Shown here: one piece after another, positions 10,387-22,930 of the stretch
How positions within the stretch are numbered: the stretch's first letter is position 1
Layout: the number at the start of each line of letters is the position of its first letter
Origin: Adiantum capillus-veneris
Lineage: Eukaryota; Streptophyta; Polypodiopsida; Polypodiales; Pteridaceae
Length of the DNA stretch: 62,000 nt
NCBI GenBank assembly: GCA_014529385.2
Contig: CM043963.1
Location: forward strand, 72,955,912-73,017,911
Direction: 5' to 3'
Notes under the pieces: model-generated
Database searches by the model: none
What the model was told of the DNA's origin: nothing
The model's input: only the letters and a program-made list of their open reading frames with translations
Program-made: the position numbers and the translations under genes

Positions 10387-13300
10387 ATGGCGGAGGAAGG
10401 AAAGCTCAAGATTGAGAATTTCAAAGGCAAAAACTACCAACATTGGAAGATGCAGATTGAAGACTATCTCTACCAGAAGGACCTCTATTTGCAAAGAAGC
10501 CCGCAACAATGGCATATGAAGCATGGATTATCCTTGATTGAAAGGCATTGGGCACAATCCGGTTAAGCTTGGCGTCAACGCTGGCCTTCAATGTTTTGGA
10601 GATGAAGAACATGGAGGACTTGATGAAGTCACTTACGACTTCTACGAGAAACCATTGGCATCCAATAAGGTATTTCTTATGAAGCGCTTGTTCAATCTAA
10701 AGATGGCAGAGAATGGTTCAGTTGCAGAACACATAAATGACTTCAACACAAACATAAGTCAACTTAGATCGGTGAAAATCAATTTCGATGATGAAGTGCA
10801 AGCTCTCCTTACACTATCGTCTCTATCGGATAGTTGGGACAACCTTGTGATGGCTGTAAGTAATTCTTTTTCTGGCACAAATACTCTTAAGTTTGATGAT
10901 GTTGTGGGTGTTCTCCTAAGAGAGGAAATACGAAGGAGAATCAGAGGAGAATCAGCAAGTGCTGCAATATCAGTGGAAACAAGAGGAAGGCCTAAGGAGA
11001 GATTCAAAAACCAAAAGGGTCGTGATCGCTCGAGGTGGAGCAAGTCATGCACAAATTCAATTCTTGAATGTTGGAACTACGGCAAGAAGGGCCACATCAA
11101 GAAGGATTGCTGGTCCAAGAAGAAGAAGGAGACTGAGTCTCAAGACAACAAGCCAACATCAAAGGCCAATGTGGCAGGTAAAGTAGAGCAAGATGCTCTA
11201 ATGCTCTCATTAGACAATGTGTCTAATTCTTGGATAGTAGATTCCGAGGCTTCATTCCATGCGACACCACATAAGAAACATTTCCAAGATTACACCTAAG
11301 GGAACTTTGGGTATGTATACTTGGGAGATGATGAAGCTTGTGAGATTGTCGGCAAAGGTACAGTTTCTGTCAAAACTGCTAACGGAAATGAATGGAATCT
11401 TAAAGATGTTAGGCATGTTCCTTCTCTTTGGAAAAATTTGATTTCTATATATAGGACAATTGGACGATGAAGGTCACAACATTGCATTCGGAAACAAACG
11501 GTGGAAGATCTCAAAGGGATCTTTGGTGGTTTCCAAGGGAGAAAAGGTCGGTACACTTTACTTGTGTACTATAAGCACGCAACCTTCAGCTTGTGCAGCA
11601 ACTACAGAAGTTGACAGTGCGGTGTGGCACTACCGACTTGGGCATATGAGTGCCAAAGGAATGCAAATTCTTCAAATGAAGAAGCTTCTACCAGGTTGAA
11701 AGAAGTGGACTTAGAGTTCTGTGAAGACTGTGTTTATGGTAAACAAAAGAGGGTAAAATTTCAAAAATCAAGAAATGAAAGAAAAAATTAAAAACTTGAG
11801 TTGGTTCATTCTAATGTTTGGGGTCCTACAAGTACACTATCACTTGGTGGCTCAATGTACTATGTAACATTCATAGACGATGCGACTAGAAAAACATGCG
11901 TTTATATCATGAAGAATAAGTTCGATGTGTTTTCCATATTTCAAAGGTAGAAAGCCTTTGTAGAGAATGAAGCAGGTACCAAGGTTAAGTGCCTCAGATC
12001 CGACAATGGAGGGGAATATTGCAGCCAAGCTTTTGAAAGATTTTGTGCGAGCAATGGCATTCGGAGGCAAAGGAAAACCCCAAGGACACCTCAATAAAAT
12101 GGGATTTCGAAAAGGATGAACAGGACAATCATGGAGCGAGCACGAAGCATGGACTTACATGCAGGTCTATCGCTTGAGCTTTGGGCAGAAGCTGTAAGTA
12201 CGTACGTATGTGTACTTAATCAACCGGTCACCCTCAGCGGCATTGGATAGGGCAGTTCTATAAGAGGCATGGACAGGTAAACCGGTGAATTATGCATTTC
12301 TCAAAGTGGTTGGGTGTGAGGCTTTCATGCACATAGATAGAAGCCTAAGATCAAAGCTAGATGCAAAGTCCAAAAAGTGTTTCTCCATTGGCTATGGAGA
12401 CGGTGACTTTGGGTATCGCCTATGGAATCCTGAAGATGGTAAAATCTTAAGGAGTAGAGATGTAATTTTTAATGAACAAAATATGTACAAAGATTACTTG
12501 CAAAGAAAACAAAAAAAAGAAATAGGTGATGAGTACATGGAGCTTGAGGACACTGAAGACTCAAGGACTGCAAACGGTGACAATTTGCAACAACGTCAAC
12601 CAAATGAGGAGCCTCAACCTATTCCCCGAAGATCTACAAGAGCAAGTAGAACTCGAGAAAGGTTTGTTCCTTCCTTCAACCATCTCTTGATCTCAGATTT
12701 TGGAGAGCCGGAATCATACGAAGAAGCTATGCAACATGAATCCAAAGAAGAATGGACGAAGAGCATGCAAGTGGAGATGGACTCACTACATCACAACCAA
12801 ACATGGGAGTTGGTTGAGTTGCCTAAAGGTAAGAGGGCACTTCAAAACAAATGGGTGTACAAGATGAAGGAAGAAGCAGGTGGGAAGCAAAGGTACAAGT
12901 CTAGGCTTGTGGTAAAAGGGTTTTCTCAAAATAAAGATATTGACTTCAATGAAATTTTTTCTCCTATTGTAAAGATGAACTGAATTAGTCTTGTCTTAAG
13001 CCTTGTGGCTGCTCATGATCTAAATCTCGAGCAAATGGATGTAAATACGGCATTCCCTCATGGTGATTTAGAGGAGGAAATCTACATGCTTCAACAAAAG
13101 GGGTATGAAGTAAAAGATAAGGAGAAAATGGTTTTCAGATTAAAGAAAAGCTTGTATGGATTAAAGCAAGCATCAAGACCATGGTACTTGAAGTTTGATC
13201 GATGGATGTTAGATCATGGATTCAGAAGATGCAACTCAGATCACTACGTCTACACGAAGAATTTGAGAGATGGGAATTTCATCATCCTAATGTTGTATGT

Positions 13301-14230
13301 TGATGACATGCTGATTGCAAGTGCTAACATGCAGGACATCAAAGACTTAAAAGAGGAGCTGTCTAAAATTTTTTCAATGAAAGATTTAGGTGCTGCAAAG
13401 AGGATACTTGATATGAAAATATCAAGGGACAGAACGAAGAAGACAATAAAGCTATCTCAAGAGGATTACATCAAGAAGGTACTAGAAAGGTTTGCAATGC
13501 AAAATGCAAAACCAGTTTCTACACCTTTGGCTCGTCACTTTAAACTAACGAAGGATATGTGTCCAAAGACACAAGAGGACATAGCCTATATGTCTAAAGT
13601 TCCATATGCTGCATTGGTAGGTTCTCTAATGTATGCTATGGTCTGGACAAGGCCAGACATTGCACATGCAGTGGTAGTTGTGAGTAGGTTCATGGACAAC
13701 CCAGGTAAAGAGCAGTGGCAAGCTGTGAAGTGGATACTTAGGTATCTAAAAGGGACAACAACAAATGCTTTGTATTTTGGAGGAACTGATATTTCTCTTC
13801 AAGGGTATGTGGATGCAAATATGGCAGGTGACAAAGATACTCGAAGGAGCACTATTGGCTATGTGTTCACGATTGGAGGCACAGTAGTAAGCTGGGCTTC
13901 AAAGATGCAAAAAGTATGTAGCAATGACAGGGGAAAGAAAAGAAATTCCGTGGCTTCACAGATTCTTAGAAGAGCTTGGATTCAAACAAGACAATTGTGT
14001 CTTGTACAGTGATAGCCAAAGCGCTATCCATCTTGCGAAGAACTCAGCCTTTCATTCAAGGACAAAGCACATTTGAGGTGAGATATCACTTCATGCGCAC
14101 TCTTTTGGAAGAGGGACAGCTAAAGCTAGGGAAGGTACATACAAGTGAAAATTCTGAAGACATGTTTACAAAGGTGGTCAACAAGGAGAAGTTGATCTTC
14201 TGCTCATCTTTAATCGGCATTCAAGGATAA
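10387..14230 (+). pseudogene. copia-3 gag-pol remnant (Tork/Tnt1-like)
   Basis: ATG 10387 opens a gag starting MAEEGKLKIENFKGKNYQ. Later segments give a zinc knuckle CWNYGKKGHIKKDC (first Cys pair altered to C-x2-Y), protease VDSEASFHATP (about 11237-11270), a GAG-pre-integrase block (about 11620-11700), an integrase core with RSDNGGEYC (about 11997-12023), RT (12285-13400) with LYVDDMLIAS near 13297, and RNase H (to about 14200). The protease triad DSG is changed to DSE, which should abolish activity. There are multiple stops and frame changes, for example near 10566, 11299, 11450, 11700, 12090, 12983 and 13930. Motif spelling resembles the Tork/Tnt1 lineage. Confidence 0.9.
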
Positions 14231-14290
14231 TAAGCCATGACGGAAAGCAATCACAGGTTTGGTTTGGAGTTCAGTCTCCAAGTGGGAGAT

Positions 14291-15045
14291 TGTTAAGTAT
14301 GGAGCCTGATTTACGCCTTGTAATTTTCTGTGGTAAAAACGCACATTTGTAAGGCCCCCATTATGAGGAGAATCCATCGTGCGTGAAGGAAAATCACTCG
14401 CCAGAAATAAAAATTTCCACGGACAAAATTTCTTTTCGCCAGAATCCTCCTTTTCGTCGGAATATTATGGCCAGATGGAATATTCCTTTTTGCCGGAATA
14501 TTATGGCCGGACGGCGGCCGAAAAGTGCTCGAAAAACGACAGGTCAGTTGGCCGGTGGCCAGTGGTCGGAAGTCAATGGCCGGTGGCCGGTGGCCGAATT
14601 CAAAAGCGGACTTGTCTTCTCAAGGGCGACCACACATGGGCGGATTGGAGGGTCCGATTTGGACTTATCTACACAAGGGCGGCTACACATGGCTGCCTCT
14701 CATGAGAGAGGGCAGCCCTTTTGGCCTATAAAAGGAGGCCATTTCTAGACACATTACATAGTGTGAAGTTGATGCAACAAGGTGGGTGTGAGGTGCTGAG
14801 AGTGAAGCAAGGCGGGAGCTCTATTAAGGGTATAATCCCTTTGTAAACTACTTCTTGTTTTGAAGTACGAAAGCCATTGAGTGGTTGCTTTCCCGTGGAC
14901 GTAGCCCACATTGGGTGAACCACGTATATCGTGTGTATTCTCTCTCTCTCTCTCTCTACTCTATAATCTCTTGTGTGTGAAATCTATCTCTCTCCATTAA
15001 GTAATCTACTCAAATATCTATTTAGCTACGTCTTATTTCCTAACA
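14291..15045 (+). repeat. copia-3 3' LTR
   Basis: The 755-bp LTR partner of 9606-10313 has an added short tandem duplication at about 14425-14515. A CT tract lies at about 14937-14958. Confidence 0.92.
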
Positions 15046-16010
15046 TTGTTCACTTCCCCATCTACAAGCGACTTGACACCGCCTCTACTCCTCTTGATTT
15101 TCATGGCCCAAAAAAAATACGCTTGATTGGAGGACCTTAGGTTGAAGGAAGGTCTCTCTAGAGAGCACTCTAGCCCTCCTGACCTCCTCTAGTGGAATGT
15201 TTTCCAGGTCAGCTTTAGCTTCCAACCACCTCTTGTACTCTTCTTCGAAAGTTGATCTCACCATTATTTTTAAGTCATTAGAACCACTTCATCCTCGAGT
15301 TGCTTCATACGCTCATCTTGAGCCTTTTTCATAATGGGTCCCATGCTTTTGACTGCTTTTTGCACACTCTTAGTAAATAACTCCCAAGCTTTAGGGTTTT
15401 TGAGACCAACATCTTTATTAAGCTTACATAGAGCTTTCTTGTTAGGATTTGGAACAGTGGGTACTGAGGGGTACCAAGAGGTGCTTCCAAATCTCTCAAA
15501 TTGTTCCTCAATCACATCGACATATTTACAAAATCAACCCACACCAAGCACAGGTCATTGAAGGCGTCGGTTGATTCAAACAAGGGGTCCCATGGAAGCA
15601 CCCACACTGATGTCCTATTGAAAAAGAGTGGGCTCTTGGCTAGGAGTTTGGACATTGATGCCTCATCATTGAGCTGCACAAAAGAATTCTTTGGCAAGTG
15701 TTGCACCGTGACCACCGATCGATCCATTGTGATTGAGGACATTGGCACTATACTCACGCTATACAATCAATTAATCAATTCAGCCTTGGCAGGAACCCTT
15801 CTCATAAAGCCAAAGACCAATGTTGATTTAGCTAGATTCGCGAGTCGTCTCTTTATCAAGTCCGGTGGGACTACAACTGTGACAACATCTTCAACCGCTA
15901 CTCTTTGCGTTAGCATTTTTTTTAGCGCTTGGAAGGCTTTGTTCCCTTTAGACTCATGTGCGGGCCTAAAGGGTGTCTTTGCTTCTTCTAGGGTTCTTTA
16001 TCTTAGAGAG
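15046..16010 (-). pseudogene. LINE 5' piece: DUF4283-like ORF1 and start of ORF2
   Basis: Minus-strand translation from about 15955 gives KGNKAFQALKKMLTQRV, a VVVPPDL.KRRLANLAKSTLVFGFM block, then LPKNSFVQLNDEASMSKLLA and FFNRTSVWVLPWDP. This pattern resembles the DUF4283 domain of plant LINE ORF1 proteins. A TGA at about 15767, probably from Trp, breaks it. From about 15300 the strand encodes MVRSTFEEEYKRWLEAKADL, which resembles the helical segment between endonuclease and RT in LINE ORF2. A frameshift lies in the A/T run at about 15108-15116. No endonuclease is visible between the two parts, so it has probably been deleted. Function calls rest on pattern recognition only. Confidence 0.6.
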
Positions 16011-16552
16011 AGTGCATTGAGAGTCTCTGTGAGTTATTTTTTTATCACCCCCTTATGTCCTCTTAGATCTTATTTTTTCAGCTCGGCCAAGCTGCCCTTG
16101 CTTCTCCTTCTTATACATGCACCTTCATATTCAAAGGTCTATTATGCATGCCTAGCCATGAACAAAATTTCTTGAGAGTTTGAAAGTTATTTACTGCTCG
16201 AGGCATGTTAATTTCTTTGCATGCACTTCAATTTACTACATGCACGAACCACAACCTCTTTCAATATGTATGCAAAAATTGATGATAATTTAAAAGATTC
16301 CCTTTATACAAAGAGAGAGGAATTAAGAGATTCATGAAATAAAGAACTTAGCTTCATTTTTCTTTTGCATAAGAGCCACCATATCAGAAATTCCTCTATC
16401 ATGAAGAGTGTTTAACTTGGCTCTGGTACCACTGCTACAAACGGGAGGTGAGGAGGACCTGCAAATATACAATAATAGCATGCTACAGATGACAAAACCA
16501 ATAGATCTGCATATCTGAAGGGTTGTGTACACACAAAATCCATAGCAAGACT

Positions 16553-16586
<34 letters not shown>

Positions 16587-17689
16587 TGAGTGAGAGAGAG
16601 ACAGAGAGAGAGAGAGAGGAAATGAGAATGTGCAAGTACACCTCCTAAAGCGTACACCAAGACGGAGAGTGGAGGGGTGCGAGAAGAGAGGATAGACATA
16701 GACACTGGGTGCGATCTCCCCCTGTGCAAGAGTGAGAATTTTCCTCTTGCACGTATTTATACATGATTACATGATTACATGTTGTCCACTCAGACATAAA
16801 GTGACTAGAGCTCATAAAGAGCTCTTTAGTAATACAATATCAATGAACTTGCCATCCCTTTTCACATACCATAAACCAAGCATGCCTTTTCATTTTGTCA
16901 GCTATAATAAATAATTGTTATTCCAATTCCATTACAACAAATGTTGAACTCCCACAACAAATTGCATACATCAATGCAAATTGCTTGAATTGTGGTGTCA
17001 CTCTTTGGCAATGACTCATCTTATTAAAAACCATAGACACGAGCATTAGTTGAAATGGAAAAAAATATTTGACAAGCAAAAAAAGTACCTACTTTTTTCT
17101 CTCCATCATCCTCTCCCAATGAAGGCTTTATGGTTGAACTTTGTACCTTGCTTTGAAACAATGGAATGTATGAACTAAAGACTTTTCTAGATTAATGAGC
17201 GCATAGAGGGATCTAGAATTAGCTTCCCTTTCTTGGTGTGGAAGTTCTAGAGGAGGTTCTTTCTCTTAGAAGACCCCTTTATTGGAGACAGATTATTCAA
17301 CCTCATCCATGGTAGCTACCACTATAGACACATTGGCATGCTTTACAAGACACAATAATGAGTGACCAATTCAACACTCTTCTAATAGAACAACCTATCA
17401 TTCAATAAGTAAAAAGAGGCATATTCAAAAAATTGGCCTCATTTCTTGGATAAGAGCCAGGTGGGTAATCAAGCCACCAAAGGCAATCATCTTTCCCCCA
17501 TTCATTGATTCCTCTATTAGCCAACCAAGTTGGAAAGATAGAGTCAATCCGTGACATATCTTTTTAATCCTTGACTTTCTCTGGCATAAGCTCTAAAGAG
17601 TGCTCATCAAAGACTTTTACCATCCACCTAATTTGTATGAGTGAAAAATGCAAAAAACTTGTGTAAAAAGAAAGGAGTATGTGTTAACA
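16011..17689. other. Non-coding stretch, no gene recognised
   Basis: Only short open frames without family resemblance were seen. A TG/AG microsatellite lies at about 16553-16620. It may include the 5' leader of the LINE, but no boundary is visible. Confidence 0.5.
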
Positions 17690-18215
17690 CCATGGACAAT
17701 ATGCTAGTTTGCATGGAGTGAATTCTACCAAGTTTGATGTTTATCCTAGCTAGCATAGCGCATGTGATAGTGAACATGGAGTGTATGCTACAAACCATGT
17801 CTCATATGCTAGTTAGCATTCCATGTGCTATCGCATGGTGTATATGCTACTAAGCATGAAGTATATGCTAGTTAGCATAGCCCATATGCTACTGACTACA
17901 TGGAATTTATGTTGCTAATCATGGAGTGTATCAGCGACTTAGCATGGCATGTATGCTACCAAGAATGGCCCATATGATAGCTACCATGGTGTGTAGGCTA
18001 TCAAACATGAACAATATGTGACTAAGCATGAAGTGTGTACTACCATGCATGGACCATATGCTACTAAGCATGACGTGTATGCAACCTAGCATGATCCATA
18101 TGCTAGCTATCATGGCATGTAAGCTATCAAGCAAGAACAATATGCTAATTAGCATTCCCCATATGCTATTTAACATGGACTTTATGCTACTATGGTAGCA
18201 TGGATATGCTAACCC
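17690..18215. repeat. 21-bp minisatellite with ~126-bp higher-order period
   Basis: About 25 degenerate units of roughly 21 bp follow the pattern CATGGCATGTATGCTACCAAG. Blocks starting at about 17963 and 18090 are most alike, six units apart (about 126 bp), which suggests a higher-order repeat. Because 21 is a multiple of three, the minus strand stays open for about 80 codons with a seven-residue periodicity. This is not evidence of a protein. Units contain TATGCTAGTTAGCAT, similar to a motif in the MITE at 19971. Confidence 0.85.
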
Positions 18216-19180
18216 CTAAACTAGTATCAATTGGTGTAGAAGGACTATAATGACCCTTAGTCATGTTGAGTTAGCAATGCCCCCCCCACCCCCCTTTTGA
18301 GCTAGCAAGCAGTTGTAACCAGGAAGTCTGATGAAGTACCAAAAATTGCAAGCACACCAGTATATAACTAGCCCTTGCAAACTATATGCAAAGTACTGCA
18401 ATCTATGATAGGGTATGAATGAAAGTAATGTTTCTCATTTCAATGTGCTTTGATAATGTTAACCATGTTGACTGTGTCTTTTTCCATTTCCTTCGTGTTG
18501 TTAGTGTATTTGTAGTACGTATTTACTTTATGATTAAAGTTGTTGAGCAAGTAGTTCATGTTTAGAATGTATATTAGATACATACAGTGGAAATCCTGTG
18601 ACCTTAAGGCCATATTGTTGTGAATAGACCAAGTGTATATGTGTAATGCATGTATCTAGACACTCCATCCATCTATACTTTACACAGAGTAGGGCACCAC
18701 AGACTGATGAACCATCAAGTGTGTCATCCAACCCAGACCCTTTCCACTATGAAGGAAGAGAGTAGCTTGCAAAACAAACAAATGAAATAAACAAAGAATC
18801 AAGAGGATAAGAAGAACGCCAATTGTAGTATACATCAAAGTTCAAAGTGTTATCCACGCAACACTCATAGACACTTCATGAGTTTATACATGCAGCAACA
18901 TTAGAGGAAGAAATGTGACCCGACTAGCAAGAAAACCTTTGCATTATCCACCACCATTACCACCTACAATACCATTCATTACACAATTCAATCCAGCAAG
19001 CATAACCCACTATAGGTATTTCATGAATTAATACATGCAACAACATTAGAGGAAGAAGTTACCCAACTAGCAATAAATCCTTTGAATTATTCACCACCTA
19101 CGATACCGTTGATTGCACAATTGAATCTATTAAACACAACATCATTGCATAGCCATAGAGAGATGTTAATATCTCCACAA
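18216..19180. repeat. Non-coding DNA with a 145-bp tandem duplication
   Basis: A segment starting TCATGAGTTTATACATGCA at 18876 recurs at 19021, 145 bp later, with about 15 percent divergence over 110-120 bp. A C-rich run lies at 18279-18295. No gene is recognised. Confidence 0.6.
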
Positions 19181-19189
19181 GTAGAAATA

Positions 19190-19670
19190 CCACCAGCACC
19201 AGCACTAGAACTTACACGAGGCCCAACGCCAAGTGTTGCAAGAGATCCATCACTAGGTCTTGGATGAGGTACAAGATCAGGTGTTACAATATGTCCCCCT
19301 CCAAGAGCTACACCGGGACTACCACCAACATGTCTACCATTGCCAAGAGGAGCACCATTACCACTTCTGATGAAACTACCATAGAGTAAAGCAAGAAAAT
19401 TCAAAGGAGAGAAAGAGGAAGACCCTAATTGTCATGTAGCCAATTTGAGGCTATATGGGTAAATGGATGTGATGATTTGTATGGAGATAGAATCAAGATG
19501 CTGCAATTTTCTACCTCATTACTGAAAGTAGCCATGAGTTGGTACATCCGATTCTAGCAAGGCCACTTTGTTACGTATGCATTAGGAAGGGAATGGGGTC
19601 TAGGAGGGCCTCTTTATTTGCCATGGATTAAAAATGAGATTAAGCAATGGGCAAATGGGAGGCTCTCATC
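19190..19670 (+). pseudogene. Gypsy-type gag fragment
   Basis: The plus strand encodes a proline-rich lead-in and then RKFKGEKEEDPNCHVANF, a stretch ending CDDLYGDRIKMLQF, and AMSWYI. This order is typical of the Retrotrans_gag domain of Ty3/gypsy elements. A one-base loss at about 19445 (ANF to ANL) shifts the frame and a TAG follows at about 19555. No protease, RT or LTR is attached, so this is an isolated fossil. The call rests on motif spelling. Confidence 0.5.
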
Positions 19671-19970
19671 TGGATTGAAATGGTGGGTGTGGCAGATCCT
19701 AAAAGTGAGTGGTCAAACTATAGGCCTAGAGGTGGAGGGGTCTTTTCTTTTTTAATAAAATGAAAAAATAAAAAAATGGATCCTTTTTCATAAAGTTGGG
19801 ATAAAAACCCACTCGTTCTCTCTCTAGAGGTTGTTGACTCCCCTCTCCCCCCCCAAAAGGGGTCTTTCAAAAAACATGGTGATATTCTCTCACTCCTCTT
19901 TACTCTCTCCAAGACTACTGCATCTATCCTCTCTCTCCTCTCCATCTCTGAAGCCTGCATCTCCTTTTTT
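19671..19970. other. Non-coding, C/T-rich
   Basis: No gene was recognised. The stretch contains pyrimidine-rich tracts, including a C run near 19847-19854. Confidence 0.4.
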
Positions 19971-20256
19971 GGTGAAAGCATGTTAACCTGTCATGCTTTT
20001 TCATGTCCCGAACAATGCTAACTAGCACAATTTTGACATATGCTAACTAGTACAATAACTTGAGCTACATCTCCAAGATCTATGACATATGATATATCAA
20101 TAGAAAGCACTTGAAAGAAGGAATCCAAATGTACAACCTCCGATAAATTTTGATATTATTTGTAAAAAATTTACCGGACGCCCAACTTTTCGAAGATGTG
20201 CTAACTTGAAACTGCTAACTAGCACAAAAAGCGCGACAGGTTAACATGCTTTCACC
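19971..20256. mobile_element. MITE with perfect 22-bp terminal inverted repeats
   Basis: GGTGAAAGCATG... at 19971-19992 is the exact reverse complement of 20235-20256. The element is 286 bp and non-coding. Just inside the ends are copies of GCTAACTAGCACAA (about 20020, 20048 with one change, 20217) that could be subterminal binding sites. Both sides are T-rich (CTTTTTT, CTTTT), so the target duplication is ambiguous and the superfamily cannot be fixed. Confidence 0.85.
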
Positions 20257-22543
20257 CTTTTAAAGCTCACTTTTCCCTCCAAATACCTCTTGCAGCAAAT
20301 GTTTGAAACCTTCCTTCTCCATTCATCACTCAACCTCAACCTCACATCTCAACTTGGAGTTGTAGATCTGCACCACTTACTGCTGCTAGAGTATCCTCAT
20401 CAACACCTTCCTTGGTCCTTCTTCCTCATCTAGACGTGAAGGTAAAACTATAGATCTAAAGCACTTGCACTTCTAGAGTATCTTTATCAACACCTTCCTC
20501 GTTCCTTCTTCCTCATCTAGCTCCAAAATGGTGCCCCCCTCACTCATTCACATCATTTTGGAGATTTAGCGCACAAGACTATTTTTTGGTAACATTATTA
20601 GGATTTTTTTAGCATATGTGTTGGTAAGAACAATGAGCTTAATCTCTACTTTCAATGCTCTTGTAACTTTTCCTTACTGACCATTTTAGTTTTTGTTTCT
20701 ATCTTGTTTTTAATATTAGTTTTTTTACAGGATGTGTTGCATTCCTTTCATAGCTTTTGCAGGTGCTCATCAACATGGGAGTTTTATGACACAATAAGAT
20801 GCAGCATTGTGCAAGATGATGGTAGTTATTGGCTTGCTATTGTGACTACAAATGATTTATGTGGGTGGCACAAATTTTCAAGGCTGACGTATGGCTTCTC
20901 AGACACATCACTAGAAGGGAAAAATCATGGATATCAAGCAAACTTAAGATGGAAAGCATCTAGCAAAGATACAACTCGTGTATATACCTTCTCAGCTGAA
21001 GTTTGATGCATCCTTGCCTCAATCTAGGTTTTTTTTGCAAAATGTACATGTTATCCTTTATTTAAATGTTTTGTGTTGTCTCATTTATGCTTTAACTTAG
21101 GTTGCTTCAAACGTGTGCATGATTTGGTGTATTTTTCTATCATATATTTTCCATCTAACTTTATAGGGTGAGAGCTAGTGGAATCTTTTGCAGGTAGCTT
21201 TGAAGCTATCCATATTGTGGACCTTGAAAAGTTTTTTTATGTAGAGTGTTTACCTTGAGATATATCCTCATAGGATATATTCTTCTATAGCTCCATGCTT
21301 ATGTCACATTGAAGGCTCTATTGTTGGTGAAAAATTGGTATGCACATACTATATTGCGAAGCAAGGCTTGTCAATGAACTTTCCATATAGAAGATGGAAA
21401 CAAATGACTTGAGAGTATGGGAGGTGCTCGATTTTGATATTGCTTTTGGAGAGCTTGAGGACCTTCAAACATGTCCCCACAATGATATCATGCTCGATAT
21501 CTATGTCAATGATGTCTCGTATCATAGCCATTTTTGCGAGTGCTTCAATCTTAGACATAAATTTCTTGAATAGTATCCCTTTTGTGTGGATAGCAAAGCT
21601 ATATGGTTAAGAAAAGAGAAGGCTTTCACTTTTAAGGACATCTCATCCCCACTATGTATCATTGTACAAGCTTTATTTTAATGGAAATTTTGTTTTAAAT
21701 TCAATCTCTATGCATAATAAGTATTGGTTATAGACTTTAAGTTAAGTTCTTTTAGTTTTAATTCAATTTAGTGATTCTTTTGGTAGTTCATTATATTTTT
21801 TTGAGTTGTGAATGTGTCAACTATAAAAGTAATCAAGTCTTAGAAAATGGCATGCAAGAGTTGTAATATTGTGCAAGTGAAAAAATCTAGTTTTCTATTC
21901 ATTTTCTCTACTTAAAATTTATTTAAGTTTCAATTTAAGTACTTAAATGTTTTCTAAATAGTGCATGGAGGCACACATGTTTGAATATGCAATTCTTTTT
22001 AAGGACTTACACCATACATTTGTCAATTGATTTTCTACGTGGTGCATGGATGCAGATCTAGATATGCAATTGTTTTAAGTAACTTACACCACATGTTTGT
22101 CGATTGATTTTCTAAAGGATATGTACAAATATGACAAGAAATTTTTTTATTGCCTGTTGATATTTATCAAAGAGCTTGCTAAGAAGGACTACAAGGTAGA
22201 GGATCAGGATGAACTCATCAAATTGGGCATGGGGGGGATAGGTGCCCAATTCCTTAATTTGGACATGGTCCTAGCTTTGTTGGTGCTTGAGGACATGGAA
22301 AGGGGTAAGAACAAAGGAAAAAGAAAGCAAGGAGCCCTCGTAATCCTTGTTATGAAGAGAGTATGAAGAGGCCTCAATAAAACTTGTGCTCTTATCGGAT
22401 TTTGGTCATGTAAATCACATAGATCGAGTACTATGTGGATATGAGGTGATAGAGGAGGTTCCAAAATTCCATCTACTCACTTTGCATGGAATGGTCATAT
22501 ATAGTCTTCAATTTCCTTTCCTCAATGACATTTCAAAAACCGC
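20257..22543. other. Mostly non-coding, weak open frames
   Basis: An 88-bp tandem duplication occurs at about 20363-20530 (TAGATCT then CTTCTTCCTCATCTAG in each copy). Open frames at 20704-21006 (+), 21349-21558 (-) and 22097-22366 (+) do not resemble any family I know and lack supporting context. They may be fragments of old elements or chance. Confidence 0.4.
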
Positions 22544-22930
22544 TGAACTTTGAGAGTATAGCAAAATTCTAAATTATTTCATGCTCCACCCTTTAGAAAG
22601 GAGCTTTGAGAGTTATGGGATTTGTGCTATTTTAATAGTTTTGTATATCATCCAAGGCCACTATTTTGAACTTTGAGAGTATAGAAAAATTCTAAATTAT
22701 TTCATACTCCAGCGTTTAGAAAGGAGCTTTGAGAGTTATGGAATTTGTGTTATTTTAATAGTTTTGTATATCATCCAAGGCCACTATGCTGGCTCTCTAT
22801 TTCTTATTCTTCTCGTTCATTGGTGGTGGGATAGCGAGAAATTGCTATTTTTAGGCAAGACCACCACGTTGGCTCTCTATTTCTTGTTCTTCTCATTCAT
22901 TGGTGGTGGGGGGAGATGTTTACCATTTTT
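22544..22930. repeat. Two adjacent tandem duplications (123 bp and 80 bp)
   Basis: TGAACTTTGAGAGTATAG at 22544 recurs at 22667, and the 123-bp unit is nearly identical. Directly after, GGCTCTCTATTTCTT at 22791 recurs at 22871 with an 80-bp period. Confidence 0.75.

Larger units (their letters stand above)
9606..15045 (+). mobile_element. Ty1/copia element, decayed (copia-3)
   Basis: A 5.4-kb element with LTRs at 9606-10313 and 14291-15045, both starting TGTTAAGTATGGAGCC and ending TTCCTAACA. The primer site TGGTATCAGAGC is at 10316 and a purine run AAGTGGGAGA precedes the 3' LTR. Flanking 5-mers GTGTT (9601-9605) and TTGTT (15046-15050) differ by one base and are the likely target duplication. 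It inserted in the LINE ORF2 region, and LINE coding is found on both sides. The internal proteins carry many stops and frameshifts. Confidence 0.93.

Noticed and set aside
17931-18176. 81-codon minus-strand frame with periodic residues
   Set aside because: A 21-bp repeat keeps frames open by arithmetic; no start context or relatives.
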